From Eutreptiella sp. 'Long Island Sound 2002' (taxonomy: Eukaryota > Euglenozoa > Euglenophyceae > Eutreptiales > Eutreptiaceae): a DNA stretch of 64,000 nucleotides. The notes below the pieces were generated by a model. It saw only the letters and a program-made list of their open reading frames with translations. It had not been told where the DNA came from and ran no database searches. A program made the position numbers and the translations under genes. Location of the stretch: positions 61,199,725 to 61,263,724 of the forward strand of contig OZ038383.1 of assembly GCA_964036045.1 (NCBI GenBank), read 5' to 3'. Positions 32,215 to 44,602 of this stretch are shown here, in pieces (position 1 is the stretch's first letter; the number at the start of each line of letters is the position of its first letter).

Positions 32215-35045
32215 TCGCTCGTGACCAAGTGTACCAGCACGTCCTTGAGATTTGACTTGATGTTCTTGGCCTTGAGGTGGTCCAGCAGAACGGACGTATA
32301 CCGCGGCACAAAGCTGCTCGGCGCTTCCCACGAGTCCCTCAATGCAGCAAAACCCTTCCATCGGACCTTGTATAGCCGTCCCCCTGGTGTGCTGGGATCA
32401 CGCTGTCCGAGAGGATGCGCTTAACGGTGTACTCATCCTCCTCTTCGTCGTGGTTCGTGTCTAAGGCATGCGCGGTGAACTCAAGGATCCCCACCTGGAT
32501 CACATAGACATCCTGCCCGGTCTTTCGCAATATGACGACCGGTAGGTACCGTGACTGTTGCCGGTGCCGGAACAAGACGTCCTTGTGGTGCCGCTCCACC
32601 CACACGGTGTCCTCAAGTCAATACTTCTGAACTTCCCCAGAACGGAAGTACTCCGCATGTTCCGCCAACATGGCATCAGACACTTTCTTGGCCGTGTTGT
32701 CGGCTTTGGCCATGATAGCAGTGGCATCCTTCGGCACGTTACCATGGTTCATCCACGGGAGAGTACGAGAAACTTGATCTCTCGGGAATAGGATACGACG
32801 GGGGGACAAACCAGATGGTGCGGGCGAATCGTGATATGCCTGCTGAACCCTCCAAAGGGAATGAAACCCATTTCGCCCAGGCTGCTCAATATGCAATTGA
32901 CGGAATTTTTCAAACCATTGCCTGCCTGCCACCTCCGCTCATCCGTTTGAGCAGCTGTGATATGCCAGCGTCTTGGCATGTCTCATGCCCATGTAGTTAC
33001 ACATCGTTCGGAACCATGCGCCAACGAACTGCGTACCCCTTTCGATGCATATCACGGCTGGGCCATCAACCAATGCCGAATCATTGTTTGCGCCACAGTC
33101 TTGGCTTGCAGCGCCACTCTGTGCTTGTCCCGCTGGTCCCTCCTGTTGGATTTCTTTCCCGGAACCGCCACGATGTATCCGCTGTGGCGTTCCGCTGCTA
33201 GAGTAACACAATCAAAGACCTGGCCGTCCACAGTGACTTCCGGCATCGCAAAGACATCCATTGAAATCAACCTAATTGGACTCTCTGAATGGCGGTGTAC
33301 ACAGGGGTTTCCAGCAGTTGACCAGTTGGGATGCTTGGTGTCGCAGCACACCGCACACGCCTTGCAATACCGATTCAGGACTGGGTAATAACCCGGAGGG
33401 AACAAAAACCTCCACCCCAGGTGGGGCTGCAATTTATCCCGTCCCGATTCATTAACTGAGCGTAGTGCCAATGGTCAATCAAGTCCTTCACCTTGTTTTC
33501 CGGAACCAAAAGCTTGTCCTTCAGAGCGAACTTGTCCCCGTCTCCTGTCAATCCTTCTTGTCAATTGTCGTCGGATGGCGCCCTCACCGCATTCCAATAC
33601 TTGACCCAATGGTCCGAGTTTGCATAATCATCAGACCAATCGTCTATCAAAACCGATTGCACTCCATTACTTGTTCATCCTCCGCTTGCACCTTTGCGTC
33701 TCGGACTGGGGCCAGGTCAGCGCGGGTTTCCATCACCAAAAAGCATTTGGTCTCGCCTTCTTCCAGGAGACGCTCCGCCTTGAAAATGCGCTTGGCCTCC
33801 GCTGTCTCCTCGGCCTGGCGATGCATGAGGATGTCCATCCATGCTTTCCTGGCTGGGTAGGCCCAACAACTGAGGCAATTGGCCACAGTCTTGTCCTTTC
33901 CTGGCACATATACTGTGCTCAAGTCAAACGTGGCCAGCGTCTCGTGCCACCGGTCGCGTCAGGCTGCCGGACCCACGGCGGTGTCGACGTGCTCCTTGTG
34001 CCAACTCTGCAGGCTTTGGTAATGGCTGCACGCAACAATGGGTTGCAATCCAACATGCCGCGACCACTTGTGGAAACCGCAATTTATGGCGTATGTCTCC
34101 TTTTCCCTTGCGGTCCAAGTGCAGCACTGCCCATCCGTCAAACTGTACTCCAAAAGGCCACTGGGACATCTCGAACGCTTCTTCCGCCTTCGTTGTTGAG
34201 ACCGCCTTTTTCTTGCTCCCCTTGCGCCCATCGTACCTCCCAACCTGCAGCATCTTTTGCTATCGGCCCAAAGGTTCCGCATACATTCCTATGTAACCCA
34301 GATAATAATTGCAGTATCCCATGAGCGACCGCAACTATCTGATGGTCTTGGGTTGCTCCCAATGGGTCAAGGCGGCCAACTTCCCCAGCATCGGCCTGCG
34401 TTGCTCATGACCAACCACATGACCCCCGAACCCCACCTCCTTCACAAAAAGGGATGCCTATGTAGGCTTGCAGACCATTTGGTGGCGATCTAGGACTTCG
34501 AGCACTCTTCTCAGGTCCTTCTCGTCGGCCTTGACCAATTCATCCTCCGACATGTCCTCCGTGCCGGACCGGATAATGATGTCAGTAACAAACGGGGCAG
34601 CCCTATCCGACACAGGCCCCAGCTGGTCCGCCATCATGCGTTCGAATACAACGTTGCCATTCTTGGCTCCCATTGACACCACTTTGCATTGCATTCAGCT
34701 GAGCGGCGTACTCATCGTCGTGCACGCACTTGATTCCTCACGCAGCAGCATCTGGTGATAACCATGCCTGAGGTGTAACACCGTGAAGAAGCGATTTCGA
34801 ACCTGTTTTTGCAGGATACTGTGGATCAAGGGAAGATAGTACAAATCATGCTCTGTCTGCTCATTCAACCCTCATAATCGACAACTAACCGCCATTCGCC
34901 TTTCTCCTTTTTCGGCACGATGAATGCTGGGCTTGCCAACTCACTGTCTGAAGGTTCTATCCATCCGCGCTCGATGAGTTCCTTGAACAGCTCTTTCCTC
35001 GCCTCTGCCCGCTCACCTTCGAGCTGATATTCTGGATGCTGATGT
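32215..35045 (-). pseudogene. pol: Ty3 family D pol: RT, RNase H, integrase, chromodomain (decayed)
   Basis: Read on the minus strand from 35045. A fragment of the reverse transcriptase N-terminus has KKEKGEWRLVVDY. The catalytic block at about 34582-34593 reads FVTDIII, so the first Asp of the xxDD pair is lost. RNase H and connection pieces follow (TVANCLSCWA near 33880). Integrase has CCDTKHPNWSTAGNP, DVFAMPEVTVDGQ and the block that matches B's core. The chromodomain comes last (EDEYTVKRILSD, then in another frame VRWKGF and SWEAPSSFVP). Multiple stops and frame changes exist. The 5' end is fused to LTR-like sequence at about 35046, so protease and gag are missing. Confidence 0.8.
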
Positions 35046-35826
35046 CGTCTGGTGCCGCGGTCTAGTGTGGGCTGTTTTCTGTGGTTCGCGGTGTTTGTCT
35101 GTGCTGTGCTGTGCTGTGCTGGTGTGCGGGTGCCTTGTTGCTTTGTGTGCTGTAAAGGCGATCAGTACCTTTACCCTCACTTGGTTGTCCCTGGAAGGAT
35201 CTTGTACCCCGCATGCTTACCCTATCAAACATTCCCAATTTCTTGGACTTTTGAATTGCCTCCATTGCCCTTTGTAAAATATTTTGGTTTCCCGCCCAAA
35301 AGAATCCTTGGAAATACCTGAAGTCCCAAAAAAACGAACACAAGAAGAACACAGAGTACGCCGACGCCAGCCAGAACGGGAGAAGGGCGCGCGCACTCAC
35401 AGCATGGCCTAGCCTGGACCAAGAGTGTCACATCCTCCATCCTGTGGATTATATATGGTATAAATGCGGAATTCCCCAGAAATTATACCCTAAATCGCTG
35501 AAATTGCTAGAATCAGGGAATCTGCTGAAATCATTCCCGAAATGGCTGAAATCGCTGAAATAGCAGAAATATGGGACAAAGATGCAAATGGGATCCGAAC
35601 CGGCTTCACCCTCTTTTGCAGAGCATTGTCGGCTCCTCGGAAAGATATAAAGAGAACGAAACCATTCCGGTCTTGCCCCTGCATGCATCACCCCAAGCAC
35701 CACTGAATCTAAAGCTGAAGCTCCGGGATCAAAGATAGGCAATATACAGCAAGAGAAAGGTCGTCAACCGGTCTACATAAAAAGACCATAAACAGATATA
35801 TGATGCTTGACATCATGCAAGTAGCT
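35046..35826 (-). mobile_element. Family D LTR-like repeat, first half
   Basis: Matches 10028-10460, including the GCTGTGCTGTGCTGTGCTGG run, the GGATCCGAACCGGCTTCAC word and the GTCTACATAAAAAGAC word. The second half of the same repeat resumes at 39627, so the 3.8 kb between is an insertion. Confidence 0.65.
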
Positions 35827-35849
35827 TCAGGCCCCGCACCGCTAAATTA

Positions 35850-36255
35850 TCCTGACGCCTTCCTGACGCCACCTTGACTCCTTCCTGGCACATCCTGTCG
35901 CACCCTGCCGCGCTCCTGACGCCCACACCTCTACCCTGACACACCTCTGATGCCTGCCCGACGCCAAACTGACGCATCCTGACGCCATTCTGACACCAAC
36001 CTGACGCCATGCTGACGCATCCTGACGCGTTTCTGACGCGATTGGACTATCCTCACATTCCCTGACGCCATCCTGACACCATCCTGATGCCATCCTGACA
36101 TTGTCTTCGCATTTTCTCTGACGTGGTCCTGACGCCATCCTGACGCCACCCTGACGCTTCCTGACGCTTATGTGAACCATTCCTGACGCCATCCTGACGC
36201 CATCCTGACGCAATCCTGACGCCGTCCTGACGCCATCCTGACGCATCCTGACAAC
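35850..36255. repeat. 11-bp minisatellite, left array
   Basis: Dozens of units of CCTGACGCCAT, degenerate at the outer edge and regular towards 36200. Eleven is not a multiple of three, so every minus-strand frame reads the same 11-residue repeat (MASGWRQDGVR-like), which explains the long open frames there. Confidence 0.9.
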
Positions 36256-36309
36256 ATAATGAAGCACCCGGGCCCTCATCTAGTTCGGGCCCCAAACCTA
36301 ACACTTGGG

Positions 36310-36334
36310 TGTAGCCCTACCCCTAACCCTAGTT
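36310..36334. repeat. Short telomere-like patch, CCCTAA type
   Basis: CCCTACCCCTAACCCTAG next to the left minisatellite: two to three degenerate units, the complement of the TTAGGG type seen at 24617. It could be chance. Confidence 0.4.
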
Positions 36335-36339
36335 GAATT

Positions 36340-37400
36340 GTTGCAAAAAACATAGATTCCGGGGGAAAAAACATCTCTTTGCCAACCAAGGCGCCTATTC
36401 CATTTCTGAAGCTTATCAATCATGTTACTATTTCCAGCCCATGCTTTTGCCGATGCAAAATAGGTTTCAATTTGCATTCCATACGTCGTCTTCTTACCCT
36501 TTTTTTGGCGAACCGGATTTGACCAATGCAAAAAAGGTCTGAACATTCAATCTACCTCTGCTCCTGCTCAGCCAAAAAACGTGCAATCATACGTTTCAGA
36601 GCCATTCTGCTTTCGAAGGCTTTCAAACATCTTGTTTAAGCAGCCCATGCTTTTGCCAGTGCAAAAAAGGTTTCAACTTGCACTCCATGCGTAGTCTATG
36701 TATGTTTGTTTTGCAACTCGGCGATTTACCACTGCAAAATGGTTCAAAAGCCCATGCTGCCCCTACTCTTGCAAATGTAGAAATTATCCTTTCAAACATT
36801 CAATGCCAGTTCTATTTCTGAACCATTTCAAGCATGTTGTTTTTCACAGACCATGCTTTTCACGATGCACAACCTGTTACTTCCATGCCGCGTCTACTGA
36901 ATGTTCTTTTTGTGTTCTACTGAAATTGGGAACAGGTTTCAAGGTTTCATTTCAAGCATGTTGTTTTTCACAGACCATGCTTTTCACGATGCACAACCTG
37001 TTACTTCCATGCCGCGTCTACTGAATGTTCTTTTTGTGTTCTACTGAAATTGGGAACAGGTTGCACTAAACAATAATGAAAACCGTTCATTGACCATGCC
37101 CACCCTGATTATACCCCTTTCAAGCCCTGGCATGGTACAGTGCTATCAAAAATTACTGACAATGGGGTGAGCCATTGTGCTCTGTAAGAATTTTCAACAC
37201 CCGTTCAAGAAGCTCGTGTGCTGTCAGGTTTCAAGTAAAATACACCCTCAGATTTCAAGTAAAACCAGCGCTTAAAAATCTAACTTGCCCTTCCAAACGT
37301 TGGAAAGCACTTTTGGACCACTTTTCTTTCACACAAGACAAGAAGGGCCACACAGATGAAGTCCAAACCCCATTTTATACATTCTTTTGGTGATCACATC
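36340..37400. repeat. Degenerate repeat region with a 124-bp tandem duplication
   Basis: Positions 36825-36936 and 36949-37060 are almost identical, offset by 124 bp (TTTCAAGCATGTTGTTTTTC). Weaker relatives built around CCATGCTTTTGCC occur at about 36418 and 36630. No gene was seen. Confidence 0.8.
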
Positions 37401-38263
37401 TTTCTAGCCCCTCCTAGTTTGAGCCAAGACCCTGGACAGGACCACTGGTGAATACTATATCCAGCCAGTTGAAATTGTTTTCAACACGGCTTGCATGCAT
37501 AAAATAGATGAAGCGAAACAACAACCGGAGGGAGCTGAAATAGCAGTTGGCAGAAAACAGCAGCGCATCTGCACTGTACAACAACGGCAACAGGGTGAGC
37601 AGGGACTGGGAAAGGTTCTGAATGAGCATGGACAACTTGAAATTGTGGATCAAAAAACCAAAGAACCCCTAGTGGGGATAATGCAGGTTTGAATAAGAAT
37701 CATAACTTCTTCACACCATGGCCTTCACACAACACAGTGGTGTGTGTGGACAATAGGGGGCAATTGTGTCCTGAGCATAGCGAAGGGGCTGGGGCAGGGG
37801 TTCACGAGTGTTGTGGAGTTCCCCAATGCGTGCAGGCACGTCGAACAGGGGGTCAAGGAGGACAAATATGAACAACCGCAAGTCATCGGATGCACTCAGC
37901 TGGCCGGGTAAAGGGCTGAGTGCGACACAAGTCTTGAACCCCGTGAGCAGCCCAGTGAGGAACGACACAGGATTGCGGTCAGTGGAAATGGACTCGAGAT
38001 CAGCCGCAAAATCATGTTCAACTGCTGCGCCAAACGACAGCCCGAGAGCAAAGGACTGTCAACAGGTCCCCACCTCGGGCTCAAGTCCAATGGGCTGGCG
38101 CACTGAGATGGCAGCTTCGGAGTGAATAGCAGCGGAGTACTGCCCTCCAGCATTGTAGTGCCGACGAGTCGATGATATTGGTTGCTCACTTCGCTCATCT
38201 TCTCATTCACTCTCGTTGGGATCTCGGATTTGACACCCTGGGCATCAGAAACCATTGCTGCAC
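37400..38263. other. Unassigned interior of the 3.8-kb insertion
   Basis: Balanced composition. Open frames of 85-119 codons occur on both strands (37808-38125 plus; 37896-38255 and 37711-37968 minus), with no recognisable domain. I cannot tell whether any is coding. Confidence 0.3.
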
Positions 38264-38490
38264 CTCAAATGACACTCAAACGACACTCACAGCATGCACT
38301 AACACTCAAATGACACTGACAGCACACGGCGACACTCAAATGACACCCACAGCACGCGCAACCACTCAAGTGACACTCATAGCACGCGCCAACACACACA
38401 TGACACTCACAGCACGCGCAAACACTCAAGTGACACTCACAGCATGCGCCGACACTCAAATGACACTCACAGCACGCGGGAACACGGGAA
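38264..38490. repeat. 30-bp tandem repeat
   Basis: About seven units beginning ACACTCAAATGACACTCACA and ending in a variable GCACGCG word. The minus strand reads as a Cys-rich 10-residue repeat and the plus strand as a Thr/Ala-rich one. Confidence 0.85.
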
Positions 38491-38499
38491 TAACATACA

Positions 38500-38710
38500 G
38501 AGCAAGCAGCAGCAGCAGCAGAAGCAAGCTGTAGCACCACCACCGGCAAGCAGCAGCAGCAGCAGGAGCATGCAGCAGCAGCACCCGCTGCAGCAGCAAG
38601 ATGCTGCAGCACCACAACCAACAAGCAGCAGCAGCGCTAGCAGCAAGCAGCAGCAGATCCAGCAGCACGGCGGCAGCGGCAGCTTCAGCAGCAGCAGCGG
38701 CAAGCAGACT
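38500..38710. repeat. CAG/AGC trinucleotide tract
   Basis: Interrupted runs of CAG. The plus strand can read as Gln- or Ser-rich and the minus strand as Leu- or Ala/Cys-rich, so a 157-codon plus-strand frame (38444-38917) crosses it. This is probably a microsatellite, not a gene. Confidence 0.85.
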
Positions 38711-38734
38711 TTGGAATTGGGGTCCGTTCTCATT

Positions 38735-38870
38735 TCTTTTTGTTTATCTTCTTCTCTTCTCTCCTTCTTCTTCCTGTGCTCCTTCTTCGTCTTCTTCGTC
38801 ACCTTTCTTCTCTCTTCATATTCTTCCCTCCTGTTCTTCTTCTCCTTCTTCTTCACTTGCTTCTTGTGTC
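38735..38870. repeat. Pyrimidine (CTT/TTC) tract
   Basis: An almost pure run of T and C on the plus strand, with TTCTTC and CTCCTTCTT words, directly after the CAG tract. Together they make an abrupt purine-poor stretch. Confidence 0.85.
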
Positions 38871-39257
38871 GCCCTGCACAAGCAGAACAGACGGAAAAAG
38901 AAAACCACCAGTCTTAATCAAACGGTACAAACACGAATTGAAGCTGAACAGTTGTATATTGCATACCTGTAAACCATTTACTTCATATTGGGGTATCGGG
39001 AGTACGTGTCCGTTTCCTCGCTCTAACAAGCTAGCTATTCCCTTAAACCATCATTATGTCAGAGGGGAAAAATATTTTTCTGTTGACGAGACAATTCTCG
39101 GCTTTTCCTGCCTTAAAGCCTTCCAAAAGATGTTCAAAACATCTCATCAGGTTTGTATCTTATACAACATTTTATCTTTTCATTGTAACCCCTATCTGGT
39201 AGGTATCGACCCCAGAAGCCGGGGTGACACCCTGAAATGCCATCAGGTCCTGGTTGC
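38871..39257. other. Unassigned DNA between the pyrimidine tract and right minisatellite
   Basis: Ordinary composition with no repeat or supported gene seen. Confidence 0.3.
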
Positions 39258-39600
39258 CCCATCCTGACGCTATGCTGACGCTATCCTGATGCTATCCTGA
39301 CGCCACCATGATATCCTGACGCCCTCCTGGCGCCATCCTTACGCCACCCTGACGCTCCCTGACGCCATCCTGATGCTAGTCTGGTGTTTTCCTGACGCCA
39401 TCCAGACGCATCTTGACGCAGCCTGACGCCATCCTGAAGCCAAACTACCCATCATCCTGACGGCATCCTGACGGAAATCATGATGCATCCTGACAGCATC
39501 CTGACGCCATCCTGACGCCATCCCGACGCCATCCTGACGCCATCCTGACGCAATCCCGACGCCATCCTGACGCCATCCTGACGCTATCCTGACGTCTCTA
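39258..39600. repeat. 11-bp minisatellite, right array
   Basis: CCTGACGCCAT units in the same orientation as 35850-36255, more degenerate at the left edge. The outer boundary with the family D repeat follows within about 25 bp. Confidence 0.9.
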
Positions 39601-39626
39601 CGTCGCAGGGCCCGAATTCAAAGACC

Positions 39627-40330
39627 CACACTCCCAACAATAGACATGAGAGCATTGGATCACCTCCAAGAGACAGTTGTACCTGGAGGGGGACGATGAA
39701 ATTGCATTCTGACAAGCGTGCACACAAACAACAGAATTGGTTTTGCTTTTTAGTGAATGTCCAGAAAAAGAAATTTTTGCCGAAATTTGTTTTTTTTTTT
39801 CGGCCGACCAAACTGTAAACTGGACCCCGGGCGGGAGAGAAGTTGGAATGGACAGCGCCATGGCCTCCTGCACTCAGGAGAATGGTCGTGGATCGGGTCA
39901 GAATGTCTCAAGGGGCCAAATATGCGGAGATATGACCAAACAACGTTGTACTAAAAAGAGTAACATTTGTTACTAAAAATAGCACAGGCGGAAAGTCGAA
40001 ATCTCCTAACTGAGGAGAACCGACCTGACCAATGCAACAGTGACACCTATCGGGTGGCTGCGGACTCGGACAAAACACAAAACGTGGCCGGTATGGTGGA
40101 GTTGTAAAAATAGGAATTTTGTTTCCAAAAATAGAACAAGTGTTCCCTAAAATGAAAAGTTGTGTGCTAAAAATAGAAATGATAGTTGGAGAGGGAAGTA
40201 GCACAACCGCCGGTCCCCATCGCCTCCGGCAACCCGGACAAGGGTCTAATGGCTCCCAAGAGAGGCGAAAGCAAAGCCACAAAAGAACATGCAAACAAAC
40301 GATAGAAGCAGCAGTGATGTCCACATCCGG
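39627..40330 (-). mobile_element. Family D LTR-like repeat, second half
   Basis: Continues the repeat broken at 35826 and matches 10465-11050 (GGGGGACGATGAAATTGCAT and the GTGCACACAAACAACAGAATTG block are shared). It ends near 40330. Confidence 0.65.
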
Positions 40331-40676
40331 GGCGTATGTAGAGGCGTTGCTGTGCCAGGGACGGTCCGACTCGGTGTCAGTCGGTTTAAAAATAGATAGG
40401 CAAAATCAAGAACAGTTGGTAGGATGACACACAGGACAAGGGTGGACAGGCTGGCAAAGATATGGTCTGCAGTGAGCGCTCTATCGTTGCCTGAAGTATG
40501 TAGAGAGCCCTGATGGCGATCTCCCACTTACTCTAGGGCAGAGGAATGGGGCAGCGCTGGCGTTGGACCTGACTTCAGCCCACCTGATATGAAGCCTGTA
40601 GAGACAGTGACATGGGGCTGGCGGTGAGGGGGGCCGGGGGGGGGGTGTGGCGGGGCGCAGGGACGACACAGGGGTC
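40331..40676. other. DNA between the family D repeat and the RNase H ORF
   Basis: If the neighbouring ORF belongs to a LINE, this would be its 3' untranslated part. No tail or target duplication could be recognised, and no gene is seen. Confidence 0.3.
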
Positions 40677-41696
40677 TCAGACTGGTCGGTGGGAGTCGTT
40701 CCAATCGGACGGTGTGAACGGGTTAGGTTTGGACGAGGGGGCAGGAATCGATTCGGACAGGACTGCTGTGACACTGTCCAGCACGGTCCGTTGCCATCTG
40801 TAAACGGTTTTTCTGGCCGCTTCAGGGCCCCCGTGGGCGGTGCTCAGGGCGCGGAAAAGTGAGACGGGCACACGGGCGATGCGGAGGTCACGTCTGTGTG
40901 CAGTTGCCCGCCATCTGGTGGGCGTAGAGGGGTCGGGCCATGCAGACGTCCAAGCGTGGACAAGTGGGTGTGCATGCGAGGAGTGTGCAACATAACTTTG
41001 GGCACTCGTGTTGTGTCTGTGATCACAATGGGAGCAAGGGGCGGGGGGAAAGTCATCTTTCCAAAACGTGGCATAGTGGGCATTCCCTTGGCGGGATTGG
41101 AGTCCAAACAGCCACTCATGCCATGCAAACCGGCGTGTTTTGAGTGGTTTCCAAGAGGGGGAGTGGAAGTGATCATGTGTGTGTGTCGGGCAGAGGTCAT
41201 GTGTCCAGACGTTATGGGGTGGAGACAGAAGTTCGCCATGGCGGATGATGTCCCAGGGGGTAGAGGGGGCGGCTGGTGGTGGGGGGGGGGCTGTGGACCC
41301 ATACTTTGCATACTCGTCTGAGCGCTCCTGAAAATGGTGTCGCTTGTGGCCCTCAATCCACTCTAAACGGTGTCCTTTGTCGATTATGAATTTTCTTGCC
41401 ATCTGAAAGTAGCGTGCATGTTGGATCGGGCGTTTGACGCCAGTAGTGGAGGCGATGGCTCCTTTGCAGTCGACTTTTATTTTGATGGAGGGCGGGGAAA
41501 ATTCTGATCCAAGGAGGATGCCTCTGACTTCGGCCTTATATGAGTTCGGGGGGCCAGTGAAGCGGTACTCAGAACCTATGGCCCATGGCCCGGAGGCCTG
41601 TGAGCCGTCACACCCGTGCGGAAGCCGTCGACACCGGCTGTCAGCGGGATATCCCTGTTCTCTAACCCGCGAAATCTGGAATCCGATTTCTAACAA
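40677..41696 (-). pseudogene. LINE-like ORF2 C-terminal piece with RNase H domain
   Basis: A 339-codon minus-strand frame. An RNase H fold is suggested by acidic residues in the family order: D30 in GCDGSQASGPWAIG, E56 in SYKAEVRGILLG, D76 in IKVDCKGAIAS, then H117 in WIEGHKRHHF and D127 in ERSDEYAKYGS. A Pro-rich linker, a Trp/Cys/His-rich part with CSHCDHRHNTS (C221, C224) and a polar tail follow. RNase H followed by a CxxC-type motif near the protein end is the arrangement of several LINE clades, unlike the Ty3 RNase H with reverse transcriptase just before it. The reverse transcriptase that should precede it was not found, so the copy is truncated or its upstream part has decayed. Confidence 0.5.
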
Positions 41697-41699
41697 TTA

Positions 41700-44602
41700 G
41701 GTCGATGTGGAATTACCATAATTTTACTGTCTTGGTCGACTTGCGGTTGGAAATCGGTGAAATACCCGATTTCTACCGCGATTTCTGATTGTCGGAAAGA
41801 CGCCGCAGTCGCGCCGCCTGTCGTTGCCTGTTCCGTGCACTGCATTAGATAATTCTGTAAAGCGATTTTTCTTGAAGTTAAGACTGAAACAGTCTTCGAG
41901 TGATCCGCAATTTTTTCCTTGATAGAACGCATCGCGTCCCAGATTTTTCCCAGAAAATCTGCGCGGCCGAAGGCGCTTTGAACCCCCAAGTGGAATAACA
42001 AGGGTTACGAGCGTTCAAGCGCCCAAGGACGAATTAACGTGCCTCATAGGCACTGTGTATGAGGTTTTGCCCCCCATAGTCATAGGATGAGGCCAAAGGA
42101 TCCCAACTCCATAGGCCCAAAGGGTTATTTATTTTGAGTGTTCTCCAAGAAGTGCGCTTTTTCACGTACTTGGTGTCCAGGTACGTGTAGAAGTATGTTG
42201 AGTTGGCAATTGCCCCACCCTTGCTTGCCTCTACATCCGGGGCATATCACTTGTCTTCCCCGGATAGTACATATATGATCTTCATATATATATTGGCAAT
42301 ATATTTTGCGTGCATGCTAAAATTCGGCTTTCCGAAAGGAGGTCGATTTTCGACCAAAGCACTTGCATGCGTGTTAAGGGACCAAAGTTACTTTAGAATA
42401 TAGGCACACTTTGATTCTAGGCCACTAGGTTGGGTGTAGAAGGCGAGGGTAGGGTTGTATGCCATATTTGGTGTCATATCACGTGCCCATTTGGCGGGTG
42501 CACCATTCCAAGACTGACCCGCCAATGGACCCCATATTGCACGAAGCTCTTCATTGTACTCCCAACCAACACTCGCAAGCCTAACCTTCGTGAAGTGACG
42601 CTTGTGGAGCGCTCCCGAAGCGATGCGTTGCGAGCAAGGTGTGTTTTTTGCAATATTCCATTTTTGCATGTGCCCACTTGGGAGGCAGCGCACGCGACCC
42701 TCCAAAGCGCCCCAAGTGGAGCACATATGTGGAATCGAAGGTCATTGGTGTCGAGTCATTGTGTTTAGAAGGATTGGTCGATTACTCAATCCAAGCCGAA
42801 GATATTATAATATATTTGTGTAGTTTTCAAGGCACTTTTGCGTGTATTTTCGCCAGTTTTGCTGTCTTTTGCCCGTCATGATGTCAAGTGGCGACCATGT
42901 ATCTCAACGTTGCGCCCAATTGACATCATGACCCAAGTATGTAATGATGGTACATACTTCGGTGCCCAACATATCTTGGACCCGGCGAATAACTCCCCTT
43001 GGGCTTGGCATACCGTGGCCGCCATGTTGGCGATTTTGGACGATCCCAAATCATGAGCTCACTCGGCGACCCTGCCATTCCCAAAACAGGAGGGGTTGTG
43101 GGGGACGCCCAAAAGATATGTTGGATGCATATGACTTGATACCAATCCTATGGCACACTCCGGTCCAAGTCGGGCATGTGCCTCATTTGCCCCACCCATG
43201 AGTGTGCGCATTTTCGGCCATTTTGAGCAATTTTCAACATTTTCTGCCCGCCGTGCACCATGCTCAGCCCCCTCGTGCACGCCGGACGCATGGACCAATG
43301 GACCATATATGACATGGGTGTTATGGATATTGGTCCCCATGGTTCGCACACCACGTGGGCGAAGCGGAACAACCTTCGTCAAGGTGCTAGCCCAAAGTGA
43401 GTGTGGACGATTTTGCCATCTTGGCAATTGTGGACCCGATCTGAATTGTCACCGCGCCGAGTGGCAGGGAGATCTTTGAGAGCCAAGGGCATGGGGGTCT
43501 TCGTTGGACTCTCGGTGGATCGCGTATGGAATGGCAGATCCGATCTCTAAACCGGCGTGGAGATATACTATTGAGGGCACCCCCCGGATTTCGGCTCATT
43601 TTGAGCAGCCAAAATGACCCCCTTTTGGGACCCCAATTTCAGCCCCCCGTGTGGTCAGTTGGCGGCCCCATATCTCTATGCCCATGAGAAGCCCGGACCT
43701 AATTTTCAAGTTGTCCACTCAGATATAGGTCCCAGATCCTGCCTCCTATCCTGTGAGCCATTGGCGCTGCCCTGGCCGGGCGAGCCACGCGTGGGAATGA
43801 CGCCAATTTCGGTGGTTTTGGCCTCATGACCCCACTTGACGAACCGGTGGTGCCCTGATGCCGGGACCTCAGAGGAAGCCAGGTTGGGTGAGGGGTCCAG
43901 GGAGTTCATACTCGAAGGGCATAGGGTCATTTGCCTCGTCCCTACCTCTGGCGCGTCCGGACGAGGGATCAATTTTGGAATTTTCGGAGCTAATATCAGT
44001 TTGGGCTGAAACAGCCCATTTTCAGCTACCAACTCCTAGGGGATAATGGCGGGGCCATATCTCTGGCTCAGAGGGGGGTTAGGACCTGCCGTTGAGGGAG
44101 CAGAGGAGACCACTGTTGGTTGGCCTTGGAGCACCTTGGTTCCCAAGAACTCGCCTGTGGCTAGGCGAAACACCCTTCCCTATTGGCAGGGTTTCAGGGT
44201 CCGGACTGAGCAGGGCATGGGTTGTGTTTGAGCCCCCGCCCTTGCGAGCCACTGAGAGGGTCGGACCTGGGATTGGGATATGAGTTGGGACTGACTGTCT
44301 ATTGTCCTGTGATGCCCTTACTCCAGTCCAGTCTTAACCCCATGTGTACATATCCCGATGTGTTGCTGTACATACTTTTGTTCCCTCGTTGCAGAGTGGC
44401 AAGGATCCTGAAACGCTTTGTCACATGACACGAGCGTGATGATGCCCCTGTGAGCGCAGTGCTTTGCCTGCCTGCTTGCCTGTGCGTGTCCACCGCAGCG
44501 TCCCGTGGTCAGGCCCCCCACGGGAACGCGTAAAAAGCGTTTCACCACCGCGGGGTTACCCATCCCTCGCGTGCCACTCGGGGCAACCAAACCCCGAGCA
44601 CC
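41700..44602. other. Long stretch without a recognised gene, possibly the LTR/5' region of element C
   Basis: Ordinary composition, short frames only (up to 122 codons). Its place just before the gag of element C and its CATATCTC-type words, also frequent in the A/B LTR region, make a long 5' LTR possible. I could not align it with the DNA after element C, so this remains a guess. No promoter, RNA gene or tandem repeat could be supported. Confidence 0.3.

Larger units (their letters stand above)
35827..39626. mobile_element. 3.8-kb insertion bounded by 11-bp minisatellites
   Basis: The family D repeat is interrupted here between positions equivalent to about 10460 and 10465. Both ends of the insert carry arrays of the same 11-bp unit in the same orientation. 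The outer ends share a weak inverted match (TTCAGGCCCCGC at the left; TTCGGGCCCTGC as reverse complement of the right), which might be terminal inverted repeats of a DNA transposon. A short CAA-type repeat is the only candidate target duplication. No transposase was recognised. The boundaries are inferred from comparison and may be off by some bases. Confidence 0.5.

Noticed and set aside
38444-38917. Gln/Ser-rich protein gene
   Set aside because: The frame is made of a 30-bp repeat, CAG repeats and a pyrimidine tract only, with equally open frames on the other strand.
35850-39600. CRISPR-like array
   Set aside because: The 11-bp and 30-bp units are contiguous tandem repeats without unique spacers, in a eukaryotic context.
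42000-44600. Clear 5' LTR of element C
   Set aside because: No alignable partner was found after the C pol, so the LTR identity could not be supported beyond a guess.
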